From assembly GCA_963930655.1 (NCBI GenBank), contig OZ005612.1, positions 17,427,001 to 17,491,000 on the forward strand: a DNA stretch of 64,000 nucleotides. The letters are read 5' to 3'. The number at the start of each line of letters is the position of its first letter. Within the stretch, counting starts at the first letter, position 1. Below the pieces are notes generated by a model. It did no database searches and was not told the origin of the DNA. It saw only the letters and a list, made by a program, of their open reading frames with translations. The DNA comes from Myrica gale. Taxonomy: Eukaryota > Streptophyta > Magnoliopsida > Fagales > Myricaceae. Position numbers and translations under genes: made by a program. Shown piece after piece: positions 11,801 to 24,800 of this stretch.

Positions 11801-13235
11801 AAGATGAGAGAAAAAAGAGAGCAACGACAAGACAGAGATCACCTGGCTGGCTTAGTCCCTTTTTCTTTCGTAAATTTAGGGCCTTGCTGTATAGAAGTAT
11901 AGACTAAGAAAGTTATTTATGACGGAGATTGCGGAGTACTCTACGAGGACCAATACAGCACACAACCAAGAAAGTCAAGACTTTCTTCCTGATTTGACAT
12001 TGTAACATGAGCCTCTTTAAATCTTTGCTGAGGTTAAAGAAGGATCATAGATTAGAGTACTAAAGACAAGTTTTACTAACGATAAGGGAGACCAAGAGGG
12101 CGACAGTGCCCTTGGACCAAGTTTTGTTCCAGTAAACCTTGGAACTGGTACAATGTCTCTAGGCATCTTTCTAAAATTCCCACAAAGTCGTCCAAATGGG
12201 AATCGGCCACTTGTCCAATACCCAATTGGACAAGTGATGGGAAACTCCAATCTAGATGAGGATTGACCATGTGACGGTCAATAGTCCAACAAAAAGATTC
12301 TTGATGATTCACCAATAATCTAATAACTCAATCCAAAGTGGCAAGCAAGTGCTTTACTTTGTTGAATGGGGAAATTGAGAGAAACTTTGTTGGTTGCTCA
12401 TTTAAAATAACAATACCTCAAGTCTGATTATACATGTTCTTTTGGGAATTATTAACAATTTCTAGCCTTTTAAGATACCGCATCAAAAGTAGAGTTTTTT
12501 TAATACTGAATTATTGTTTTCAAAAGGGTTGAGATTTGTTTTTATTAGTTTTTGGGATTGCAAGAACTCTATAACTTTGAAGTTTTCTAAAAAATGCTTT
12601 GATCTTTATCCAGAATGACTAAATGGGATGCTTAGTGCACTGGCTCTCGAGATTTCACTTCTTTGATCCCCTTCATTGCTCGATCGTTAGGATAATTTTG
12701 CCTCTATAGATATGTCATTGAGAGGAACCAATACTCACTGAGTCCCAGTCCTGTACTGGAATTACTTTGCAAGAAAGTTCTGGGTTACTTATTTCATTAC
12801 CAAATAGAAAAAAAGGGGGGAAATTATTGAGAGGGAGAACATGGGGTAGCCCTTATGTGGGCAATAAATCCACTTCTTTCTGTTGAAGTGCCTGGCTCAC
12901 CCATCCAGTTGGCATGAACATGGGACCTTTTTAATCAATGGTTAAAAAAATAATTAGTTTACTAAAAAGTGAAATGGAACCTGTTAGTCAAAATGTTCGG
13001 CTAAAACTGTCTTACTGGCTTCACTGTTAATAAGTTATATTGAATTGTTTTCATGAAAAGGGGGGAAAAAGTAAAGGGCTTACACACATTATTAATTTCA
13101 AAGTGACAAATCTAAGTAACATGAGATGTCTACTAATCACACACATAAAACAACCCCCATGCAAAATAATTACAGACATCTGCATGTGGATCCTTACACT
13201 GCAGGCAAAGGAACTAGTTAAAAAGGTGCAGCGTT
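11800..13235. other. Intergenic, no gene seen
   Basis: Between HISN1 and the next gene I see no coding signal. A perfect 12-bp hairpin with a 5-base loop (CACTTGTCCAAT and its inverse) lies at 12208-12236. The stretch just before 13236 may hold the 5' untranslated part of the next gene. Confidence 0.5.
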
Positions 13236-13268
13236 GTGTTGGTCAGAATGTCCATTTCCTGCCCAAAC

Positions 13269-13929
13269 ATGTTCAACACCGAGCAGCAAGGACTCTGCAA
13301 TCCCTCAGTGGACCCGAGGATCTCCTTCTCCAATGATTTCGCAGACATTCCACACCCTACTAAGCATGAAAACATCTACAGAGAAGCTCCTGTTTCCTCT
13401 GAATTCGAGTTCTCTGTGGAAAACTACTCTATGATAACTGCAGATGAGGCATTCTTTAAGGGCATGCTGTTGCCTGTGAAGAACAGTTGCACCAACCAGC
13501 AGCGGAAGATGACGCTAAGAGATGAACTCTCCGTCGATGATGATTATGAGGAAGTCTTTCCCAGGATACCAAAGAGTGGTAGCCGGTGGAGAGAGCGGCT
13601 GGGCCTCAAAAAGGGTCTCTCCCCATCTAAAAAATGCGTTAATACTGATGGGTTGCTGGAAACTGTAGTCGAAGAGAAGAGGCCTGTGTTTCTTCATCAG
13701 GAAGCCATTGTTAGCAAGAAAACACAGGTAAGATCAAGTTCTTTCCGTTTTGCTATCTTGTAGAATTAACTACAACTTACAGATCTGGATTCATTTCGCA
13801 GTTTGGACAATTCCAACTCTATTCATAAATGCCGAGACAAACCAGATAAATATATCAGATTATTGATAAGTTGTTCATAATTGTTTCTTGTTATAGGAAC
13901 TACTCTTTGAGGTCTTGAAGGATGGTTAA
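13269..13929 (+). CDS. Small plant-specific protein of unknown function (DUF1645/MAKR-like)
   Basis: Two exons, 13269-13727 and 13897-13929, are joined by a gtaaga donor and a ttatag acceptor; phase is kept and a TAA ends the frame at 13927-13929. The protein is about 163 residues from the ATG of MFNTEQQG. In-frame ATGs at 13236 and 13248 are possible alternatives. Blocks that look conserved are DPRISFSNDF, EFEFSVENYSMITADEAFFK, GMLLPVK, MTLRDEL and RIPKSGSRWRERLGLKK. This order resembles plant proteins of the DUF1645 or membrane-associated kinase regulator type, but I recall it only loosely. No signal peptide or membrane segment is seen. No function is assigned. Confidence 0.7.
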
Positions 13930-15946
13930 GATTCAGAGACAAAATGGAATATCCTCCATCGCTCTCACGTCAGGAGTGTTTGCTTGCTGATATTCTGAAG
14001 TTAGTGTCTGCTAATTGCGAGGATGTTCAGGTTTGATTTGAATGTTTTTTTTCCTAACTTTGTTTTCTCTCTCCAGTCTCCCCTTGACTCGAATAACCCC
14101 CTCCTCTCTTATCCCCATTGGGAAAACGAAGGGCGGGCTCTTTTTGTTCTGTACAAAATGTTTGCAATCGAACTCTCCCATGTATTCAGGATTATTGATT
14201 AATGTGATGTATCTATTCATGTCTTAGTCATTGTTTCAGTGATTTGGTCCGGTCGTGCCTCAGGTACGAGATTGGACTTAGATGCCATTTCCCGTCTTTC
14301 GAAGGCAATTTGAGATCAGTTTTTTTCAGTGATCTGGTCGTGTCCCATTTACTGACTGAACTGAGATCTTCTCTCCCTCGTTCCTTCTGAAGCTATTTGA
14401 GATCAAACCTTTTTTGTTCCTTTTTTTTTTGGCATGGAGGGGGGCAATGTTTTTCTTCTTTCCTGCATTTTGGGTGGGTTTCTACTCTATGTTACTGGCT
14501 TTGTAACATTTTTTAATGCAAGTAATGAGGAAAGACAAAATGGTAATGAGATCTTGACCATTAACACAGTTGTCAAGATCACCTGGATCTTGCATGCTTA
14601 TACCAATACATACATATACATATATATATATATATATGGATCTACATCACTCACACTGATGGATTATACAAATGCCACGTCTGCATATCCTGCTGGATTT
14701 ACAAATACCATCACATACCCTCAGCATATTTGAAACCAAATAAAGCATTAGATATTACTATCCTCGGAGAGAACACAAAAGTTCAAAAGGTGCAGGTTCA
14801 CCAAATTCTAATTGAGCAAAGAAAAACCTTTGATTGAGTAATCAAAATGTCCAGATGGCAGAAACCCTCTTTAAATAAACTCTCTAATTCGCCCACGGGG
14901 GAACCTGATTATTACGCTCTTATCCATGCGTATTTTGACGGAATTTGGTATATGATCAAACATTTCTGAAGGGGAAAACAAGATTTGCTGAAATAGGTAC
15001 AACCGGAAGAAACTATCACCATAATTGAGGCTTTATAAGAATAACATGGTGCAACTGATTATGCCCAATGGATCACTATAATTACAAGGCTTGTTGGTGT
15101 GGGTAAAAACTTCTAACTTCTAAGAACCGGAGAATATTTATAGTTTGTATAAAATTACCGTCTCCTCTTGTCCTGACGGAAAGGAATTCAATCGTTAACT
15201 ATACATCTGCATCCAATAAATCCAGCATAACAGCTTTGAGAATCGGGGTAGTTCCATTAACTGTACATCTGCATCCAACAAAACCAGCATAACCGCTTTG
15301 AGAATCAGATAGATAAACATGCGAGTGTTTAATCAAGAAATTCAGCTGACAAACAAGCAGAAAGACGTTTCACATTCTGTAGAACTAATCTGGCAGTTCC
15401 CAAAAAAATCTTCAACAAACAATATTTTGTGAGAGTGTAACAGATGTCTCGGCAGCTATAAACCATATGAGCAGTTTAGCAATTAAAGAAGTGACCATAC
15501 TAAAAGCTGCAACAAACAATAGCATCTACTTTGATCTTCGGGGCATCATCATCTTTCACTAATTGAATTCCTTCACCAGCTTATCACTAATGCCCAAAGC
15601 CAAATCTTGCTAGTCCTACTAACTAAAGCTATAAAGAGGAACAGAAACATTTTCTTACTTCTCTTTCTGTTAAATGGACCATCATTCTGTTAACCGTTTA
15701 ACAAGCTCATAGAAAGAGCGAGCTAATTATAAAGAAGCTACATACATGTACATGGGCCCCTCCACAGCAACAAAGAGCTCCCTACTGAATCCCTTTTACG
15801 AATGAGAGAGCAGGTCTTTACTAAATCGCTCAAGCTATACTCTGCAAATAATTTAGAGAAGAATACAGAGAACCTTATAAGCAGGAAAAGATTACAGAAG
15901 CAAATATTACTTTGCAATCCTATAATAGAGAAAATAGACAGCACCA
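13930..15946. other. Intergenic with small repeats
   Basis: No gene seen between the DUF1645-like gene and the ATG2 tail. It holds a TA-rich microsatellite near 14612-14637. A tandem pair of about 60 bp sits at 15188-15307 (catctgcatccaa, ccagcataac, gctttgagaatc in each unit). Confidence 0.5.
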
Positions 15947-16663
15947 CTAATCTCGATCTGATGAGTGAGTGGGACCCAAATAATTCTCCATAGACTCTTT
16001 CTTACGCTCAGGATCCAGGCTGCATGCATGAACTCTGCAGTTAATTTTCGGTTCTAGAAATAAGATGAGAAACAATTATGCGATGTTGGAACAAATAAAA
16101 ATTTCAAAACATAACTGACCTGTTTCTGAATCCAAGAAGAGTATAATGTACAGCACTTGCACAAGCAGAAGCCGGAGCTATAGCAGCTGCAAGAACTCCC
16201 CGAATAGCAGATGCCAAAACAGAGCCAGCACCAGCTCCACTCTGGTACTTTTTGAAGGGAGTCCTAATTAAGGCAGAAGCAGACTTTCCCAAGCCATCAC
16301 TAAGGCCTTCATAAGCCTGTCAAGTTAAGAAAATCAATAGCCTCTCTGAAGAAAACACTGCACACCAATTGCACATTTTAGACAGGACAACCTCTATATT
16401 CAACCTAAGGCTTGGAACGGACAAGGAAGAGCAAGGAAAACAACTATACCCAAAGCATGCAAAAATCAAGAAATAAGGTCACAATTCCAAAACAGAACAA
16501 ATGAGGAAAAGGGAAGGATGACTATAGAATCCAATCGAAACTTCACGTATACCATGCTAAGATATAACATTAAGTTCAAAACCGAAGTTGACAGCTAATG
16601 AAACTCCTCTAGCCAGCTTTTAAGAGAAACCCTTTGTATATATTGAAAGGGCCATGAAGATCT

Positions 16664-18165
16664 CTGAATAAAGGATGCTTATTGTCTCGCATTTAACTGA
16701 ATTAACAAGATCTACAATAACTCCAATGAAACAATATGGCTTACTGAAATCCCATGAGCAAATCAACATGATATTGATGCTAATGGCAGCAACTAAAAGT
16801 CTCTTCCTTGAAACCAAAACCTCCCAAAACCTCCCAATCAGGGTTTGAAAGGACAAATTTATACAAGACATACGAGTTTCAACATGTATAAGTGCAGACA
16901 TATCCACAACACTTCCACTTAAGTATAGGACATTCTACATCCCCACACTTTATGTCTGTTTGCGATCAGTTAGAAATGCATTATTGAGGTTGCCTGGTTT
17001 CAAGCAAGTCTTGTTTGCAGAAGGGGGTATATAGTTTCCTACTTGTAAAACATTTCCCAATATATGTTGAGAGCTGGAGGTAGTCCATATGTCGTTTTCC
17101 TGTAGATTCAGTGTTGAAGCTAAGGAGTTCCAGGTTACAGTTTTAGGCAATGGTGTTGTGAAACTGTAGGAATGGAGTCGGAAGGCTCTGAGTTCTATCT
17201 TCCTTGGGAGATTTGGAGCTGTTTGGATGGCGAATATGGCCAATAGACTGCAAGTGGATGTTAATAAGGAGTTTTTCGTTAATTTTAACGAAGATTCTCG
17301 GGCTTTTTTGGCGCAGAGATGTAGCAACAAGGCTGGGAGATATGTTGCAATAACGGAGTTTGGAGGGGGACGCAGAAAAGGGTGGTGATGTTAAGGGGTC
17401 TTGTTTTGCAATCGCTTTTTCTTTGGGCTAATGTGATGTTGGGTTCTCCTTTTTTCGGGTTATTCGGATTTTCTTAGCTTTCTTGCTTGCTTTTTTTTTT
17501 AGACAATGAGCTATGACTCAAGTGGCACCTCCTCCGTATAGGAGGGTCCTGATCCGGGGTTCGAATACCCCCACCCTCCTCCCCTGGCTCTTATGTTAGG
17601 GGTTTTCAGTATAGTCTTTTGTACTGTTAACTCTGTTGTTTTGTACCTTTGTTTTTCCTTATTAATAAGATTGACTTACTTATAAAAAAAAAAAAAGGTA
17701 TAGGCAAGCCAAAGATTGAAAAAAATTGCATGTGTAATAAATTAAATCTAAAGTCATAGAAATTCAACAATTAAAAGAACAACTTAGGTTTATACCTCTG
17801 AATAAAGGATGCTTATTTGTCTCCCATTTAACTGAATTAACAAGATTTACAATACCTCCAATGAAACAATATGGCTTACTGAAATCCCATGAGCAAATCA
17901 ACATGATATTAATGCTAATGGCAGCAACTAAAAGTCTCTTCCTTGAAACCAAAACCTCCCAATTAAGGCCAAAACATACAGAGCAATGAATGACCAAAAC
18001 CTCCCAATTTATACAAGATATACGAGTTTCAACATGTATAAGTGCAGACATATCCACAACACTTCCAAGGCAAGCCAAAGATTGGAAAAAATTGCATGTG
18101 TAATAAATTAAATCTAAAATCATAGAAATTCAAAATTTAAATGAACAACTTAGATTTATACCTCT
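16664..18165. repeat. Tandem repeat of about 365 bp, split by a LINE-1 piece
   Basis: A segment starting ctctgaataaaggatgctta occurs at 16664-16920 and at 17800-18065. A second segment starting aggcaagccaaagatt occurs at 17703-17800 and at 18066-18165. Together they form two units of a tandem repeat of about 365 bp within the ATG2 intron. The first unit is interrupted by the LINE-1 piece at about 16930-17697. Confidence 0.65.
16931..17697 (+). mobile_element. Short LINE-1 derivative (ORF1 piece joined to 3' tail)
   Basis: The plus strand reads an ORF1 trace close to the one at 5.9 kb (FGAVWMANMANRL, SRAFLAQRCSNKAGRYVA), then passes straight into a LINE-1 tail ending in an A tract at 17685-17697. 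The sequence gtatagg lies on both sides (about 16924-16930 and 17698-17704), fitting a target duplication. A stretch at 17505-17575 with a tRNA-like B box (gggttcgaat) may be a SINE-like piece inside it. Confidence 0.55.
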
Positions 18166-18545
18166 TAACCAACTTTTCCATCTAAAACCAATATTTAAAA
18201 CATTAAATAGTTAATATTATATTAGTTTTAGATGTACTAAGCATGCAATATGCTAGCTCAATCACAGACACAAAGCTCATCCTACGATTTAGAATTATAA
18301 GCTCCAAAAAATTGATGTAACAATCAAGTTATGTGAGCATTTTACCCGTTGGATTCCTTGTTGTGCATCTTTAGGCTGATCAGATCTTACATTTGTCTTC
18401 ATATTACTTCGTCCAGCCCGTGGTACAGAAGGAATGCTGGTAAGAATATATTCTGCTTGGAGCAAAATGTCATGAGCCCCGGCTGCTAAATGCACCCCAA
18501 GTCCAACAGCTTCAAGTGAAATGCTTCTAAGAAATGCGGCTGTAC

Positions 18546-19527
18546 CTGAGGGTGAGGGGGCCGAGGGAATATCCAGTTATCATTACTGATAATTGTTGAT
18601 TATTAACATTCCAATTCAAAGAATATTTGTCTGATTAAGGTTTAATTAAGCTTGAACTGAGTTACCCTGCTACCACAAATTACAAATAAATATAAGGATG
18701 TACAGTTTGTGCGAGGATACAAAAGGTAAGATAACATCATTGATGGTGATTAGTTGATTCGACATGGATGGAAACAATCATTCTACCTATGAAAACAGAA
18801 ATTAATATCTAGCCACCAAAAAGAAAAGAAAAAATGGAGAGCCATTGAGAATTACCAAAGTCAAAGATAAGCAACATTCACCATGCTCCCACAAACAATT
18901 AGAAAAACAACTAGAATCACATAACTATCACTACATAAATCTAATACAGAGACATGGACCATGAAAATCCCCATCTCATTAAAAAAACGGTGCATGCAGA
19001 TCAACCCGTTATTGCAATTAGAAATGCGGTCTACTGATACCATTAACATCATCTCTTCCAGTACAGTATCACTTGGGCATCACAATGGCTGGTGTTTGCA
19101 TATACCTAAATAGAAAGACTTGCCTAGGCAAGGTTCCAAGCTCCTGGAAGTTGACTTCCCAGTTCAGCAATGTAAGGAAGATATGTAAGATAATAAAAGT
19201 TTCGGTAGATACAACCATTTTGAGAAGCTCCAGATGAAACGAAAAATGTTCATAGCTTTAAGCTTAGTGTGGAAGTGAAAAATGTTTGGACAGCAGACAG
19301 CATAATCTACAAAACAAACTGAGCACATTTTTCAGAGTTTAAAACGAAGACGCCAGAATGAGCATTCTTGAAAACCAGGTAGCCCTTCTCGTCCTTCATA
19401 AAAGGAAATTGTTCCGAGCTTTTAGCTTAGTATACAGATTCAACAGCAAATGGATCTCTTTGCCAACAAGTCTTAGAAAAAGGCCTTGCTGACTCAAACC
19501 CAAATCCCTTCCACCCCTTCTCATGCT
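18546..19527. other. Junction between two 5'-truncated genes
   Basis: No coding match was found on either strand. The region lies exactly where the upstream exons of ATG2 (minus) and of the NQR-type gene (plus) should be, and neither is present. Confidence 0.5.
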
Positions 19528-21897
19528 GGTGTAAATGCTAGCGATGTAAGTTTACTATTTTCCTGGAACATATTTGTTTTAGGTTTGTTACTTTTCTTTT
19601 GTGGAAAGTGCTCTCTCTCTCTCTCTCTCGCATGTTGTATGATAACTTCTACTAATAGTCTCTCTCTCTCGCTCTCCCGCATGCATGCACACACATTCAG
19701 TTTTTTGTTAATATATTGTAATGAAGAAATTTTTTGACAGGTAAATTTTTGTTCAGGGCATTATTTCAGTGGAAAAGATACAGCTGAAGGGCCTATTCTT
19801 CCATTTGATGCTGGTTTTGAGGTTAGAAAATGTTAAATGACCAAATGCCCAGAAACATATGGCTACCTATGGAGAGTGGAATTAGGATTCGAACTCAGGA
19901 TCTCATTTTTTATCCGATGTTGAATGGCCTAATAGTATAGGCTGCAGGGGAGAGATGAATATAAGAATCTAATTATTATTTTAACAGGAGAAAAGTGATT
20001 ATATTCATTAGTATGCTGTCATGTGGCTGACCATTTTTATTCGTGATTGTATGGCCACTTATGGTGGCTAGTTGATCTTCATATTACGTTGATGTTGTAG
20101 GGAGTGGGAATAATTGCTGCAGTTGGGGACTCTGTGACCAACTTGAAAATTGGCACCCCTGCTGCTGTCATGACTTTTGGAAGTTATTCAGAATTCATAA
20201 TGGTACACTATCATGAAAGATAAAATGTTTCATGCTTAGTAAAATTTGTTTGAATATACTGGTCATTGATATTTGAGGTACTCTGCTTAATGTTCGGTAT
20301 GGCACTTGACTTGGGTTCCTTCAAAACACATCCTCCAGATCCAGAAGTCATTGTCATGCTTACCTCCGGATTGACTGCCTCAATTGCACTAGAAAAGGTT
20401 AGCCTTCATACACACTTCTGGAACTTTGTTTTTTTCTGATGAACCCTTTTGTCAGCACATCTGATGTCAATAACTCAAGTATTTAGATGCACTAGATTCT
20501 TTGTTTTGAATCATTAATTTTTTCTTAGTATAAACTCTTTGAACCCTTTTATTCAGAGATCACCTTTCCCTTTGCCTGATTATTTTTTTCTCATGTGGAA
20601 TTTCTAGGCTGGACAAATGGAATCTGGAAAAGTAGTTCTTGTTACAGCAGCTGCTGGAGGGACTGGCCAATTTGCAGTCCAGGTTTTCTTTTGCCTAAGG
20701 GGATACTTTTCTATTACATAACTTTGCTGTTCTCTTGTTAATTTTATTGTTGGAGCAACAATATAGTTTTTCCATGTACCAGAGAATAGGGCAGTGAATT
20801 TGTAATTTTATATGATTAAAAGGGAAAATCGACAACAAATATTTGTACTTCATTTCGCTCTGGGGAGAAACCTATTGCAGTCCGTTGTTTAGAATGTCAT
20901 TATATGGATGATGCAATAATCCATATTGCAGAAGGAATAAAGGCAGACAACAATAATTGATCTTTAATAATATCAAATTTTTTTGTTACTGGTTCCCATT
21001 TTTATTCATTTCTGCTCTGTTCTTATATAGAAAGGTGATTACAAACTTCTCTATCTTCAGCTTGCAAAACTAGCTGGAAACAGACTGGTTGCCACTTGTG
21101 GAGGTGAGGAAAAGGCCATGCTTTTGAAGAAGTTGGGAGTTGATCGGGTCATAGACTATAAAGCTGAAGACATTAAAACCGTATGTCTCTTTGATCCTGG
21201 TTTCTCTCTTTTTTCCCTTCTATCTTTGTTTCCAGTTGTACTCGTGGCTTTGGAAGTTTTGTCACAATGCACTTGGGCATTTTACTTTGGCTCGCCTAAG
21301 TTCATATGTGGGGAATTTATTTGCATATATGAGTCTATTGATGGTGTTGACACCACGTAAATTTTCCAGGTTCTGAAGAAAGAATTTCCCAAAGGTGTTG
21401 ATATCATCTTATGAGTCTGTGGGGGGTAACATGTTCGATCTGTGCTTGAATGCTTTGGCAATCTATGGACGACTTATAGTGATCGGAATGATATCCCAGG
21501 TTCAGTTAATTCTCTCTCACTCTTTTTATTTTTATCCCCTTTCATTATTATCATTTATATATTTAGAACTATTTTCTTGTAGCTTTTGTTTTTATGTTTG
21601 ATGAGTAATGCTCTTAAGCCAGGAGCATTGTTTAGGATTTAACCTGAATTATCTTATACATTCTGATTTCAGTATCAAGGAGAGCATGGATGGAACCCAT
21701 CAACTTATACTGGACTGTGTGAGAAGTTTTTAGCTAAAAGCCAAACTGTGGTATGTAGCATCTAAAGGGTAGAACTACTATTCTTCTACATCGCCAATAC
21801 TCATAGTTTCATTAACACATTGTCTCTCGTTCAAATGTAAATGTTGTTGGGACACCATATCTGATTTTAGTAAAAAGAACTCCAATTAGTTCACGGG

Positions 21898-24800
21898 TGT
21901 TAAAGCACAGTCATCTGCAGACTCAGCTAGTCTCACCAATGATCAGCACCAGCTCAGCTGACACATCATTCCTTCCAGAAGATATTATTGTAACCGAATG
22001 ATTCTTTACGTGTCTCTCTTACCGCATATTCTGGGATTTTATCTCTGGTTGTTAGGCGTCACTACTGTTTATATAAACCTGCCTGTAATGCGTGTAAATA
22101 TACAGAAAGGAAAAACTCCCTTTACGTGAACTGTTGTTATTACGTTTGTTATTTTTCACATTTGGTATCGGAGCCTCTCGACTAAACGTCAATGGCTGAA
22201 GAGGGAGCTCTCTCGAATAACTCTCCTCCTCCACCACCCCCGCCCTCTCCAACAGTCACTACCATCAACAATATCACCTCTCTTCCTCATTTGGTCACCA
22301 TGAAACTCACCCTTGATAACTATCTTCTTTGGAAAACCCAAATGATGCCTTACCTTCGTGGCCAACATTTGTTTGGTTATGTTGATGGTTCTCTCCCTAC
22401 TCCACCTATATTGTCTTCTGATGGCGTTACTTCAAATCCTGCTTATGCTTACTGGGTTCAGCAGGATCAACTCATACTTAGTGCCCTTGTCTCATCTCTC
22501 TCGGAAAATCTGATTGCTCAGATTGTTGGTCTCTCAACTTCTCAAGCTGTCTGGGCTGCTCTTGAGAATTTATTTGCTTCTCGGTCACAAGCACGATTGG
22601 GTCAGCTCCATTTTCAGCTTGCTACCTTGAAGAAGGGTTCCGACTCTATTTCAGATTATTTTCGTAAGACTAAGCTCCTAGCAGACACCATGGCTGCTGC
22701 TGGGCGTCTTCTCAGCCCTCCTGAATTTAATTCCTATCTCCTTGTTGGTCTTGGCACAGAGTATGATTCTCTCGTTACTTCTGTTACTACCAGACTTGAC
22801 CCTCCTTCATCTGAGGAGTTATTCAGTCATTTGTTGACTCATGAAGCTCGCTTGAACCACCAGACCTTGTCCCTGAACTCTCAGGACATTTCTGCCAACT
22901 TCACCGCCAAGTCTCCTGGTGCTCCTCATCGTGGTGGCAGATCTGGTCGAAACAGAGGATATCGTGGCAGAGGTCGTGCCCGAGGCCGCAGTGGTTCTCC
23001 CCAGTATTTTACTGATGCTCAGACCTCCTGTCAAGTCTGCCACAAGCCTGGCCACACTGCCCTCCAATGTTATAACAGATTCAATCAGGCTTTTCAGTCT
23101 CCTCCGCCACCCTCATTTTCCCAGCACTACCAAGCTCATTTTACTTCTCTCCCTTCGACTGGTCCGTGTGATAACAACTGGTACCCTGATTCTGCTGCTA
23201 CGAATCATATGACCAATGACTTGTCCAACCTTACCATTAATCCATCCGAGTATCTTGGGGATGAACAAGTGCGTGTTGGGGATGGCACCTCTCTACCAAT
23301 CCAACACACTGGTGGCTCTACTCTCTCTTCCTCTCAGGGTCCTTTACTTCTCAAGAATCTTTTACATGTTCCCCATCTCACTAAAAATCTCATCTCCGTT
23401 CATCAATTTTGTGCTGATAATCATGTTTTCTTTGAATTTCACTCTTCCTTTTTTGTGTCAAGGATCTTCGCACCGGGAAGGTTCTGCTCAGCGGCCCTAC
23501 TAGCAATGGTCTTTACAAACTTCCTTTGTCCATCACCACCACTCCTTCTGCATCTCCTCAGGCTCTTATTGGTGAACGTACCTCCCTCTCCAACTGGCAT
23601 CAACGTTTGGGACACTCTTCTCTCAAGGTTGTTCGTCAGATCCTTCAACAATTTCAGCTCCCGTCCACCAAATTATCTACTGGTTTTCAGCTTTGTTCAA
23701 CTTGTTGTCAGGCAAAGTCCCATGTTCTGCCTTTTCCCCGATCTTTTTCTGTTTGTACTCGTCCTCTTCAGTTACTTTTCATGGATGTATGGGGACCAGC
23801 ACCTCAGCTCTCCCGTGAAGGCTATCGTTTTTACTTTTCTATAGTAGATTCTTATAGCCGTTATACGTGGCTTTTTCCAATACAATCCAAATCAGATGTT
23901 TGTCGCCAATTTCTTTTATTCCAAAAATCTGTAGAACGTCAACTTAATCAAAAAATTCTTACTGTGCAATCTGAGTGGGGCGGTGAATTTCGCTCTCTTC
24001 ATTCTCTTCTTCTCACTCAAGGTATCACTCACCGCCGCAGCTGTCCACACACTCATCAGCAAAATGGCACCATTGAGTGTAAGCACCGCCACATTGTGGA
24101 GTCCGGTCTTGCTCTCCTTGCCCATGCCTCTTTGCCTCTCTACTTTTGGGCAGATGCCTTTCGCACCGCTGTTTTCCTTATTAATCGTCTACCCAGTGCT
24201 GTTATTCAGCATCAATCTCCATATTTTCGTTTATTCAATCGTCATCCTGATTATCTTTTTCTCCGTGTTTTTGGTTCGGGACTTGCTGGGCGTCCCGCTG
24301 GCGTCCCCCCAGCGTCCCGCTGGGGGACGTGGCAGTGGGACCCAGCGTGGGGCCCAGCAATTTCCACCATTGGAAATGGTGGGTCCCACGCTGGGTCCCA
24401 CTGCCACGTCCCCCAGCGGGACGCTGGGGGGACGCCCCAGCGGGACGCAGAGCCTTTCTCTTTTGGTTCCGCTTGTTACCCTCACTTACGTCCTTACAAT
24501 AGACACAAACTTGATTATCGATCTCATGTCTGCACTTTTATTGGTTACAGCATGGACCATAAAGGGTATCTCTGTTTTCATCAACCTTCTTCCCGTGTCT
24601 ATATTTCACGTGATGTTCTTTTTGATGAAACTGTTTTTCCTTTTCGTATTTCTCCTTTACCCTCTTCTAGTCCCTCGTCCACTGCCTCACCTACTCCTCT
24701 TCCCCTCTCTTTTCCTTCCTTCTTCTTCTCGGGGCAGTGCCTCCTCCTTACCATCTCTTGCGTCTCCCTCTCCTCCAAAGTTCTCTCCCTCCCATCCTAA

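Larger units (their letters stand above)
15947..18545 (-). pseudogene. ATG2: ATG2 C-terminal fragment (last three exons only)
   Basis: ATG2 is a very large lipid-transfer protein of autophagosome formation (about 1,900 residues in plants). Here only the C-terminal ~155 residues are present, in three exons that splice in phase: 18545-18346 ([30 protein letters not shown]), 16316-16120 ([34 protein letters not shown]) and 16019-15947 (LDPERKKESMENYLGP, stop TAG at 15949-15947). The frames are open with no internal stop. No upstream ATG2 exon can be found before the next gene begins near 19.5 kb, so the copy is 5'-truncated. It is either a partial duplicate or a gene cut by a rearrangement; it has no start of its own. 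The 2-kb intron is filled with repeats and a LINE-1 piece. Confidence 0.85.

Noticed and set aside
14612-14640. Regulatory TATA-like stretch
   Set aside because: It is a TA microsatellite with no gene start nearby on a suitable strand.
17505-17575. tRNA gene suggested by a B-box-like gggttcgaat
   Set aside because: No cloverleaf can be folded and it sits next to a LINE-1 tail; at most a SINE-like remnant.
18861-19052. Possible further ATG2 exon on the minus strand
   Set aside because: The translation does not resemble any ATG2 region and has no matching splice sites.
24231-24485. Minus-strand open frame in the Copia integrase region
   Set aside because: It arises from the GC-rich foldback insertion and is not a gene.
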